Assembly: GCF_033807715.1 (NCBI RefSeq)
Contig: NC_084591.1
Location: forward strand, 26,719,090 to 26,783,089
Source: Cololabis saira
Lineage: Eukaryota; Chordata; Actinopteri; Beloniformes; Belonidae
DNA length: 64,000 bases
Direction: 5' to 3'
The first letter of the stretch is position 1; every line of letters starts with the position of its first letter. Under the pieces are notes generated by a model. The model did not search any database, was not told the DNA's origin, and saw only the letters and a program-made list of their open reading frames with translations. Positions 35,839 through 44,977 of the stretch are shown piece by piece. A program made the translations under genes and the position numbers.

Positions 35839-38800
35839 TATATCTCAAAAGTGAGTACACCCTTTAGATTTTTGCAAATATTCTGTCATATCTTTTCAGG
35901 GGATAACACTATCTTAATGAAACTTTGATATAACTTAAAGTAGTCAGTGTGCTGCTTGAATAACAGTATAGATTTATTGTCCTTTGAAAATTACTCAGTA
36001 CACAGCTGTTAATGTCTAAACAGCTGGCAACAAAAGTGAGTACACCCCATAGTGAACATGTCCTAATTGTGCCCAATGATGTTGTTTTCCCGCCCTGGTG
36101 TCATGCGACTCGTTAGTGTTACAAGGATTCAGGTGTAAATGATAAGCAAGGCTGTTAAATTTGGTGTTTTGGGCACAATTCTCTCTGAATGCTGGACAAC
36201 ATGGCACCTCATGGCAAGGAACTCTCTGAGCAGCTGAAAAAAAGGATTATTGCGCTTCACAAAGATGGCCTTGGCTATAAGAAGATTGCCAACACTATGA
36301 AAATGAGTTGCAGCACAGCTAAGATCATACAGCGGTTTTCCAGGACAGGTTCCACTCGGAACAGGCCTCGCCAGGGTCGACCAAAGAAGTTGAGTCCACG
36401 TGCTCAGCGTCATATCCAGAGGTTGGTTTCCAAAAATAGACGTGCGAGTGCTTCCAGCATTGCTGCAGAGGTTGCAGGAGTGGGATGTCAGCCTGTCAGT
36501 GCCCAGACCATACGCCGCACACTGCATCAAATCGGTTTGTATGGCCGTCGCCCCAGACAGAAGCCTCTTCTGAAACCGATGCATGAGAAAGCCCGCAAAC
36601 AGTTCGCTGAAGACAATGAATCCAAGAACATGAGTTACTGGAACCATGTCCTGTGGTCTGATGAGACCAAAATAAACCTGTTTGGGTCGTGGGTCCGGCG
36701 TGTGTGGCGGCACCCTGGTGAGGAGTACCAAGACAAATGTGTTTTGCCTACAGTCAAGCATGGTGGTGGCAGCATCATGGTCTGGGGCTGCATGAGTGCT
36801 GCCGGCACTGGGGAACTGCATTTCATTGAGGGACACATGAATTCCAATATATACTGTGACATCCTGCAGCAGAGCATGATCCCCTCTCTTCGGGAACTGG
36901 GCCGTAGGGCAGTTTCCCCAACCTGATAATGACCCTAAACACAAGTCCAAGATGACAACGGCCTTGCTGAAGAAGTTGAAGGTTAAGGTGATGGACTGGC
37001 CAAGTTTGTCTCCAGACCTAAACCCAATTGAGCACATGTGGGGCATCCTCAAGAGGAAGGTGGAGGAGTGTAAGGTGTCCAACATCTGTACGCTCCATGA
37101 TGTCGTGATGGAGGAGTGGAAGAAGATTCCAGAAGCAACCTGTGCAGCTCTGGTGAATTCCATGCCCAGGAGGATTAAAGCAGTGCTAGATAGCAATGGT
37201 GGTCACACAAAATATTGACATTTGGGCACAATTTAGACATGTTCACTATGGGGTGTACTCACTTTTGTTGCCAGCTGTTTAGACATTAACAGCTGTGTAC
37301 TGAGTAATTTTCAATGGACAATAAATCTATACTCTTATTCAAGCAGCACACTGACTACTTTAAGTTATATCAAAGTTTCAGTAGGATAATGTTATCCCCT
37401 GAAAAGATATGACAGAATATTTGCAAAAATCTAAAGGGTGTACTCACTTTTGAGATATACTGTATATAAATAAATAAATAAATATGTGTAGTCTGTGAAA
37501 TCTCATAGACAAGACTAAATGTTTGCACTTTACATTACAAACATTACATCCGTAATTTGTTACCTAAAATCAATCTTTCCTGACTGCAGCTCTCCTTCTC
37601 TCCATTGTGCTACTTTGTCAGTTGGGTTGAGAGGTCCTTCCAGAATATGTTCCCAAAGATAAAGACCTAAGGAGAAAATAAAGGTTTAGTGCCCTTTACT
37701 AATAAAGTTAAACTTTGTGAACTATGCAATATTTCTACCTTTTAATCTTGGCTGTCAAAATAACAGATTTTCCCGCAAATTATTTTAGCCAAAATAATTA
37801 GCAGCAAAGGAATGTTGAATATGTCAATAATTAGGCTATCAATAAAATTATTCTTTGTTTATTATGTTTTTTCCACTTTTTTGGCAAACAAACTCATCCA
37901 AAATATAAAAGTAGGAAGCAAATTGGTAGACAACAAATACATTTGAATACAATTTGTAATTTAATGAGAAATGCATCTAAATTCAACCTAATTCCAAATT
38001 ATGAAAAAACGTTGTCCAACCAGTCAATGGTTGTGTCTACTTTGTGAAGCTGTAAAAAATGTGTTTACGATAACAGTAAAGACCAGGGGCCTCATTTATA
38101 AAAGAGTGCGTAGGATTCATACTAAAAGTGTATGTGCGCTCAAAAGCCGAAAATGGCGTGCGCACAAAAAAAATCCTGATTTATAAAACCGTGTGTATTG
38201 ATGTAAATCACAGTCCACCTGGAAGGTTGTGCAGGTGAATTCGCCTCATACCCCACCCTCTACTCGCCCACTTTCTACCATGAATGGTCAATGCAAACTA
38301 CTTCATGACTGTGTTTGCATATAAATGAGCCTGCTGATCATGCGCAGCGCCTGCCTGCAGCCTGTTTCCTAAACTGCTGTGCGCCAGGATGAATGAGACG
38401 TGTCGAGCCAGGCCACCGTGCCACTAAATTTGTCAGAACCATGTTTGAGTCACAAATGACTTGTACATTTATTGAATGCGAATTTTTACGGTTCACATAG
38501 ACAAATTAATTTTCGCTCGGGGCCCTTATAGCAATGTGAGTGCAGGTCGACCCGCCGATTCTGGCGGGTCGGTCTGTCTAACACTGGACCCAGTTCAGTA
38601 CATAGATCCAAGAGCACTGCTCTAGGGAATCGAAATCGGTTTATTCATGGGCCAGGAAATCTTCATGGTCCCTAAATACTCTCTCCATCCTGATCCTACC
38701 ATTTACGTGATCTTCAAGCAGTGCCAGCCCATCCATTGTGCAGAATTACGCACGGCTGTCACTACGCAATTTATATTCTTACTCAGCAACTAGACTGATT

Positions 38801-40537
38801 GTTACACACCTTGTCACGAGAAATAATCAATCTGGTGCATTTCACCACTCCATACCATTTGAAGATGGAAGTATGATATATGAACGTAGTACCTACTGCA
38901 AATACCTGCGTAATGGCTCACTTACGGAACACATAGATCTATAACACTGCCGGCTTGGGTGTACATGGATCTATAAGTCTGATATGTGATGACATTAAAA
39001 GTATGACATGAATCTGGCTTCATTTCACCACCTCACCGTCTGCGTCGCCAGTTCCCCATATCTTCAAAATGTTTGTTTATTATTGTTTCTTTGTTTTTTT
39101 AAATATTTTAAGTAAATCTAGAAGCTGTCTACTCTTACTCTTACCCCCCCTGTAAAACTGCCATCCCCCCTTTCCATCCCTTATGTCATTTCATCAATGA
39201 ATGTGGTTTTACTGCTATTTCAACATTTAGAGTCATCACCAGAAAAATAACACCAGAAAAATAACTTATTTGACAATTTTCACCTGTTTCAAGTACATTT
39301 TCACTTGAAATAAGTAGGAAAATCTGCAAGTGGGACAAGCTTTATCTTCTTATTACAAGCAAAAAAATCTTGTTCCACTGGCAGATTTTTCTACTTATTT
39401 CAAGTGAAAATCTACTTGAAACAGGTGAAAATTGTTGTTTTTTCCAGTGAGTCTTGTGTTAAGTGTAATGAGATTGTTTTACTAAAATGAGACATTTTAA
39501 CTAGAAATAAGACAAATATTATTGTTAAGATTTTGAGTTTTTGCAGTGATCCATTTTACTTATCCTATGAAGGACAGAGGCATATTGATAAGTTCAGAAA
39601 ACTGTTTTTAAATTTTTGTGTTTTGATGTATTTGATGTAAGCCCAGTGGATATTTAAAGCTTACAGAAGGCTGCATTTAACTGCTGCTATGTCATTCCTG
39701 CAGTATTTCTGCAGGTGTTTTGGTCAGTGCTATTATTTGTAATCAGCACAAATTATCTGTCCCCATATGATAAAATCCACCGTCCCCCCTGATTTTATTT
39801 TACAACTCGAGTACTGTTTATAACAGATACAAAAATCAGATATGGGTCACTTAGATAACTAATATATTAGAATATATAATATATTGAATCAATATTGGTC
39901 CTTAAAAATAACATCAGATGGCACATAGTTATTATATTATTTTGGGGTAAAATTATTTATGCATTCCTGGCCATATTTTACATTTTCAAAAAGCCAAGCA
40001 AAGAAACTCACTCTATCAAGACAAAAATGACATAATTACTCATTATACAAAGACTTACCTATGGCAGCCTTCCCCCAGATTTGGACCTTGTATCTTTTGG
40101 GTGTATTTTTGTCAATTTTACTCATGTGCTGTTTGAAGGCCTCTCTCCTTCTGTTCAGGGCAGAATTGTACTCAACCTCTTCATCCTCCCACGGATTCCA
40201 GTCATCTGCCAGAAACGGAGCCGCGCCATCTTTGACACTTCCTGCAAACATAACAGTTTTTCTTCAGTCTTTTTTTTTTTTTAAACAATATAGTCCCAAA
40301 AACCAAGAAACGTTTACTACTTCGAGATATTTTTTTGGGATTCCCTCCTACAGCCGAAACTGGGACACGGTTGAGCAGTAATACATTACCCGGTGGTAGC
40401 CCGCTCTCCTTCTTCACAACCCTGTGGACGCGGGAGATTACTTTGTTGCTGAAAAATACATTATATGCGGCGTAGAGTGAAAAAGCCACATATGCAAAAA
40501 TAATAAAGAGAAAGAGTTTTCTTTTGGGTATTTTCAT
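33458..40537 (-). CDS. rxylt1: Ribitol-5-phosphate xylosyltransferase 1 (TMEM5), six coding exons
   Basis: A Golgi type II membrane enzyme that transfers xylose from UDP-xylose to ribitol-5-phosphate on the O-mannosyl glycan of alpha-dystroglycan. Coding exons are 40390-40537, 40059-40241, 37564-37666, 35431-35745, 35106-35276 and 33458-33860. All junctions are GT/AG with matching phases and total 440 codons, against 443 in human. Residues 8-28 form the signal anchor. Recognisable blocks include [16 protein letters not shown] across exons 2-3, [10 protein letters not shown] and [11 protein letters not shown] in exon 4, [10 protein letters not shown] in exon 5, and [20 protein letters not shown] from residue 332, the conserved exostosin-like region. 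SRGAP1 lies downstream in the same orientation, as in human. Intron 3 holds a Tc1 element, and intron 5 a copy of the 28551-29500 repeat unit. The start codon is the first ATG, directly before the membrane anchor. Confidence 0.96.
33965..34210. repeat. Dispersed copy of the ~390-bp tandem unit, in RXYLT1 intron 5
   Basis: It shares ACAAATGTAGT, TGTTTTCCTCTAATAG, TTTAAATCAATGCT and TTACAGCACCAATGGA in the same order as the tandem units at 28551-29500. It begins in mid-unit at the TTGGCAAAAAAA stretch that only unit 2 of the array has. It therefore derives from, or gave rise to, that version. Confidence 0.8.
34211..35105. other. RXYLT1 intron 5, no further feature
   Basis: Ordinary AT-rich intron between the dispersed repeat and exon 5. 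No bounded element or RNA gene recognised. Confidence 0.45.
35801..35833. repeat. (AT)n microsatellite beside Tc1 left end
   Basis: An alternating AT run that ends two bases before the left terminus of the Tc1 element. Tc1 elements insert at TA, so the run offered many targets. It lies in RXYLT1 intron 3. Confidence 0.9.
35836..37462 (+). mobile_element. Tc1-like DNA transposon, 1.63 kb, with long IR/DR termini
   Basis: The outer ends CAGTATATCTCAAAAGTGAG (35836) and its complement (to 37462) head inverted repeats of about 215 bp. Each arm carries two direct copies of the CAAAAGTGAGTACACCC motif: 35846 and 36031 on the left, and the mirror copies near 37250 and 37437 on the right. This is the IR/DR layout of Sleeping Beauty-class Tc1 elements. 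TA follows the right end; the left neighbour reads CA, possibly a mutated TA. A transposase gene fills the centre. The two arms are nearly identical by eye, so the insertion is young. It lies in RXYLT1 intron 3 with its transposase antisense to the host gene. Confidence 0.95.
36189..37218 (+). pseudogene. Tc1-family transposase broken by one frameshift
   Basis: The first frame runs 36189-36926 (245 codons) and the second resumes through 37218; together they cover a usual Tc1 transposase of about 340 residues. N-terminal paired-type helix-turn-helix domains occupy residues 13-120, with a basic RPRQGRPKK linker at 60-68. The first catalytic Asp is D158 in WSDETK. The second Asp lies in a DNDPKH motif just after the break, and the catalytic Glu is in NPIEHMWG, giving the DD34E spacing. 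The shift lies at about 36913-36919, in a T/C run. No other disabling change was noticed. As it stands it cannot make a full enzyme, since the DDE triad is split. Confidence 0.93.
38089..38945. mobile_element. Probable DNA-element remnant starting GGGGCCTCATTTATAAA
   Basis: GGGGCCTCATTTATAAA at 38089 followed by GTGCGCACAAAA words is a start seen in a common fish DNA-transposon family, probably PIF/Harbinger. It is followed by GC-rich and CpG-containing sequence that contrasts with the intron. The matching right terminus was not found, so the right border is a guess from composition and the copy may be truncated. Confidence 0.4.
39274..39434. mobile_element. 161-bp foldback element in RXYLT1 intron 2
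   Basis: The left arm (39274-39339) starts CAATTTTCACCTGTTTCAAG, and the right arm (39369-39434) ends with its complement. The arms are about 66 bp with a few mismatches around a ~29-bp loop. Sequence to the right, to about 39550, ends in TTTTTGCAGTG, the complement of the CACTGCAAAAA end of a widespread fish DNA transposon. The hairpin may therefore be the subterminal part of a larger element whose left border I could not define. Confidence 0.7.
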
Positions 40538-40923
40538 GTTTGTGGTCTCCGCTCAGGTTACCATTGTGTAGCTCATCTCATAGTAGCGGAGGAGGACCCG
40601 TGTTTACATCACAAGGACCTCCGCTTATAGGTAACCGAGAAATATGCCTGTCACAATTAAGCTATTTTACCATTTGGAGATACCAGAATTTTTAAAGTGT
40701 AAAAATGTAAGGTAAAAATATCTTAATAAATTTACTGATATGTCTGATAAAATTATAATTTAAACAACAAAAACACACAGACCGAGAGACTTATGTAAAC
40801 AGGAACCTTATAAAGTTAGTCCGAGTTTCTGGTAAGGCAAGTGTGAGTGGTGCGCGGAGGACGGTGCACGCATAAAGGTCGTGTCCCCAGCTGCGGGGTA
40901 GAGGTTTCTGATTTTGAGCAGAA
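40538..40923. promoter_or_regulatory. Shared head-to-head promoter of RXYLT1 and UQCRFS1
   Basis: Only 386 bp separate the divergent start codons of RXYLT1 (minus) and UQCRFS1 (plus). No TATA box at a useful distance is seen for either gene. A TAAAGGTCG word at 40874-40882 resembles an ERR half-site, which often regulates respiratory-chain genes, but one base departs from the usual core. Both genes are broadly expressed, which fits a bidirectional housekeeping promoter. Transcription starts cannot be placed by sequence alone. Confidence 0.7.
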
Positions 40924-42680
40924 ATGATGTTCCCGGTCGTTCGAAGTGGGGTTCTTTCCCCGGGATACCAAGCCACCAAACATGCCGTTAACAGCCTGTC
41001 GTTCACCGGCGCCAAGCAGCTGCTGCCCGCGACAGGTAAGGCCTGGATTCAGCGTGTGATGTAACAATAAAACCTGGCGTACTGGCGCTATTCAACCTTC
41101 AAAGTCATTTATTTAATAATCGCATGTATTATAAATGTGTACGCGATATTTCTAAACTGATATTTCACAATAACTTTAATAGGGTCGTAGGAGGCCGGTG
41201 TGCTCTGATTAGATTCACCAGAAACTACTATGAGAGATGTAAATAAAGAGCTGGAGCTCGTTTCGGTTGAAGACATAAGCCAAAACACTGCTGTACAATC
41301 TGTTAAAAACGCGTCACATACCCCCACCCCGTGGAAATGCAGTCGTAAACAGATCAATGGTGACAGGATTTAAGTTTAATATTAAATATTTTCTTTTCAT
41401 TCTAGGCTAAAAGTCATGTAGCGTATCAATTCATATTAATTCAGTAGAAATTGAGGATTACATCTGGACTGTAACATTTTGAAGGATAGTTGTGGACAAT
41501 ATTTTTTTTTTTTTTTTTTTATTTAACCTTTATTTCACCAGGAAACAAAAACTCGTTGAGATTAAAAATCTCTTTTACAAGAGGGTCCTGGCCAAGACAG
41601 GCAGCAACACAGTAACATGACATATGACACGACGCATAACAAAACAAAACACTGTTGACATTACTCATAGCATTTGCAGGCAGAATTGGACATTTCAAGA
41701 TCTGTCAGGAGCGATTTAAAAGCATTAAGTGAGACCAGCTCTCTGAGATTCAAGGTGTTTTGCAGCTGGTTCCACCGTTCCACCGCAGCTGGAGGAAGGC
41801 GCAGCATACCTGAAGGCCTTCTTTCCCAGCTCGGTATGCACTTGACTATAGGGACAGATAGTAGCAGACGCTCCTGAGAACGTAGATGGTAGCCTCCTGA
41901 TTCTTTACGGTCAATGTATGACTTTAAATATATTGGAATCAGACCAAGTATAGCCTTGTAGATTTATGTACATTTACAAAAAAAAGAAGAAGCTACGATA
42001 CAAAAACTACATATTTCTCAGTATACATGCCTATTTACTCTCATGTGTTTATGTCTTGTGTCTGTGCAGCTCCTGCAGGAACCCGTCTCGCCCATACAGA
42101 CATCAAAATTCCAGATTTTTCAGACTATCGCCGGCCTGACGTTTTAGACCCCCACAAGTCCTCCCAAGAGAGCAGTGAGGGAAGAAGGACATTCTCCTAC
42201 CTGGTGACTGGAACGTCGGCTGTAGTTGGCATCTATGCAGCCAAGACGGTGGTCACCCAGTTCGTCTCCTCCATGAGTGCATCAGCTGATGTCCTGGCCC
42301 TATCCAAGATAGAAGTCAAGCTGGGTGACATCCCTGAAGGGAAAAACATGACCTTCAAGTGGAGAGGAAAGCCCTTATTCGTCCGGCACCGCACAGAGAA
42401 GGAAATCGCCACAGAGATGGCGGTGAATGTTGGAGAGTTGCGAGACCCCGAGCATGACAAGGATAGAGTGCAAAATCCTAAGTGGGTCATCGTTCTCGGG
42501 GTGTGCACCCACCTGGGTTGTGTGCCCATAGCTAATGCCGGAGACTACGGAGGCTACTACTGCCCATGCCATGGCTCCCACTATGATGCTTCAGGAAGAA
42601 TAAGAAAGGGACCAGCCCCCCTAAACCTGGAGGTTCCTTACTACGAGTTCCCCGATGAAGAAACAGTCATCGTGGGATAA
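40924..42680 (+). CDS. uqcrfs1: Cytochrome b-c1 complex Rieske iron-sulfur subunit, two exons
   Basis: The Rieske subunit of mitochondrial complex III, which moves electrons from ubiquinol to cytochrome c1. Exon 1 is 40924-41035 (37 codons plus one base) and exon 2 is 42070-42680, joined at ACAG|GTAAGG and TGTGCAG|CTCC, for 240 residues. The mature N-terminus starts near [12 protein letters not shown] at residue 45. The membrane helix spans about 80-103. The hinge follows with SASADVLAL. The Rieske fold holds CTHLGC (C183, H185, C188) and CPCHGS (C202, C204, H205): C183, H185, C202 and H205 bind the 2Fe-2S cluster and C188-C204 form the disulfide. The protein ends EETVIVG. The presequence is about 44 residues rather than the ~78 of human, lacking the middle part. 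Tandem ATGs open the gene; the first is used. A polyadenylation signal is at 42895-42900. Confidence 0.97.
41036..41485. other. UQCRFS1 intron 1, proximal part
   Basis: No extra exon was found here that could supply the missing middle of the presequence. Sequence is AT-rich and ordinary. Confidence 0.5.
41503..41965 (-). mobile_element. LINE 3' fragment with poly-A tail in UQCRFS1 intron 1
   Basis: A T run at 41503-41520 is the poly-A tail of a minus-strand insertion. It is followed by ATTTAACCTTTATTTCACCA and GAGGGTCCTGGCCAAGACAG, the recognisable 3' region of a very common fish LINE lineage. Further inward (41680-41960) remnants of its 3' body appear, for example CTGGTTCCACCGTTCCACCG. No open reverse transcriptase frame is left. 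Confidence 0.65.
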
Positions 42681-44205
42681 ATGGAGAAGCTCTATCGATT
42701 CTACCCTCCCTCTAATACATTTAGCTTTTTAAGATATTTTAGTTCCGGGAGGGCACATTATATAGGCCTTTTAATAGAAATGTATTTAAGGCTGTGCAAT
42801 TGAATTAATGGGTCCTTTCAATCCTAAGTAAGTTTTTGTCCTTTCTTAGCTGATATTGATTTCTTTGAGTCATTGCTACTGCACCACAGATATTAATAAA
42901 GTACATATCCCATCCTTATTTATTTTTCTCATTCCTTTCTGCCTTCAGAAATTAGTATTTTGTGGGTAAAACCAACTTTCAAAGTTGAAGTGCTTTACAG
43001 AAAAATAGGGCTAACTGATGCCAGGGGAAAATGCATTTGAAAATGTCATTTCAAAATACGACAAAGGGCTTCAAACAGAACCATAACAGACAAAGGTGAA
43101 ACCTGAAACTAAAAATTTTGAATGAGCCCTAAAGTAAACCAGTCTGGGATTTGGGGGGTGTGAAATCTGTCAAGATCTATAAGTGGAATATTTTTTAAAG
43201 TTTATAGAGATAAACCTGTGACCAAAGAGTAGAACAGAATAAAAACAGGAGACTTAACATGGTGGAGCCCATTAGTTATATGATTAACAGTGTAAACGCA
43301 GAGATGGATTTATCCAGAGAACTGAAAAAAAAGTCACATGAAACAGTGATTTCCACTTTTATGTATTTATTTATTACAATGTACTCCACACAAAGTCGCA
43401 CAGCAATGCAACACAGGCTGATACTTAATTTACATCACAACATACAATAGCAATTTGGCTCATTCAGTCCACAATTGTATTGATGTAAATGTGACTGTAG
43501 ACTAAGATGCAATTACACTTTTCTGTAGCTGCACCACTCAATCAGGTGTTAAATAAATTAACTTTCATTGCAAATGTCATCTTATTAATGCATTAAAAGA
43601 CAAAATAATTCCTACAACTGAAAAGTGCACTTCCTTTGTGAGTAAAGACATACAGCTCCCTTATTAAAGGGGACGATTGTGCTTGCAAACATATGATTGA
43701 GTTTCTGAAGTGATTGCCAACAAGGACTCTTGCGATAAAACAACTTTTTTTTTAGGGGTTCCTAGATGTGAAAATTGTATGTTTCATTAAGCAGTTTAGA
43801 TTTGCGGGACACTATGACTTTGCAAACACAATTGGAGTAGATATGTCCAGTCTCCACATCTTTATGCGGACCCCACTTCACATCTTGCATTTCAGAAGTG
43901 GGGGGCACAAAGCTTAGAGTACAGATGCAGACTCCATCCCCTTAAACAAGCTATCATGATCAGAGGTTGTAGGGGCTGTTGTAGTGTATCCCTGTGGTAC
44001 TCTGATAAAAATTAAAAAAAAAAAGACATTTGATGAAAACTTCGGGATTTGTGTCAGTTTTTGAAGAGACCATAAAACTCCCTTTACATTTTTCAGGAGA
44101 AAACTGGATCACAGGCTCAGAAAAGCAGTTCAGTTTTTCTCTTAAGACTCCATTCTCCTGAGCACTTGACCCCTTGAGGCTCATTACTTAGTCGTGAAGC
44201 AGACA
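42681..44205. other. Intergenic UQCRFS1-C19orf12, mostly 3' untranslated
   Basis: The first ~220 bp are the UQCRFS1 3' untranslated region up to its AATAAA at 42895. The rest, up to the C19orf12 stop at 44206, is probably the C19orf12 3' untranslated region and convergent spacer. No other gene or bounded element is recognised. Confidence 0.5.
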
Positions 44206-44721
44206 CTAGTCCACGTAGTGCACCTCTGCCTGGAGCTCCTTGGTGACATAGCTGAGAAGAGCAGCGGTAAGCTGCTGCTTCAGCGTGGCATTACCCATCA
44301 CCAGAGCTGTTAGCTGAGCCACGTCTGTCCACTGAATGTCTCCCATGATGGCTATGAGATCCTCATAAAGCTTATTCTGCTGCTCAGGGTTGAGCTCCAT
44401 TATGATCTGAGGCAGCGGTTTGAACTGTCCACTGGTCAGCCAGCAGCCAAGGAGGCCTCCCACCGCTCCACCTACAAGGGAAGATATTATTTAGACTTGT
44501 GAAATGGAGAAAAAGTTTTGATTAGATTCGACAAGATTTCCACAAATATTTTTACACTCACCCACTGCAATACCAAGAGGTCCTCCAACCAAGCCGCCTG
44601 CAAAGGCCAGACCCCCGGCTGCTGCGGCTCCCTTACCAGAGCCCGTCACTGTGCACTTAATCTGCTGATTGGCAGATAACTCGCAGCATAGCTTCATAAT
44701 GTCATTAATGCGATGACCCAT
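44206..44721 (-). CDS. c19orf12: C19orf12 homologue (mitochondria/ER membrane protein), two exons
   Basis: A small membrane-associated protein of mitochondria and ER; human mutations cause a neurodegeneration with brain iron accumulation (MPAN). Exons are 44562-44721 and 44206-44471, joined at GCAGTGG|GTGAGTG and TTGTAG|GTGGAGC. They give 141 residues, the length of the shorter human isoform. The glycine-rich hydrophobic hairpin runs from about residue 28 ([20 protein letters not shown], then [10 protein letters not shown]). The C-terminal half has [32 protein letters not shown] and [14 protein letters not shown], all close to human. The start is the ATG one base after the acceptor at 44722; an upstream exon could add residues as in the longer human form. 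Fish often have several copies of this gene, so orthologue naming is at family level. Confidence 0.93.
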
Positions 44722-44722
44722 G

Positions 44723-44916
44723 CTGTGAATCAGAGGAAACATTTAGACAGGACCATTGGTATGTGTATCAGCAGTCTTGAACAATGAATAATAAAATCAG
44801 TAGATTACCATTAACTAGTGGATCAGTTTCTCTGACAAGACACCTGAATCTCCCAAGATAATGTCATAGATTCTATTCATGTTATGTCCAAAAACTACAC
44901 TGGTCATGGAATATAA

Positions 44917-44977
<61 letters not shown>

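Larger units (their letters stand above)
37667..40058. other. RXYLT1 intron 2, with repeat fragments
   Basis: Intron of about 2.4 kb between exons 3 and 2. It holds a probable DNA-element left end at 38089, a 161-bp hairpin at 39274-39434, and otherwise ordinary AT-rich sequence. No additional exon was recognised, and the reading phase of the flanking exons joins without one. Confidence 0.6.

Noticed and set aside
36129..37196. 355-codon frame on the minus strand
   Set aside because: It is the antisense shadow of the Tc1 transposase gene; the plus strand carries the recognisable helix-turn-helix and DDE motifs.
40871..40885. ERR-type site in the RXYLT1/UQCRFS1 promoter as an established element
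   Set aside because: TAAAGGTCG differs from the usual AAGGTCA core, and a single near-match of this size is expected by chance; mentioned only as a possibility.
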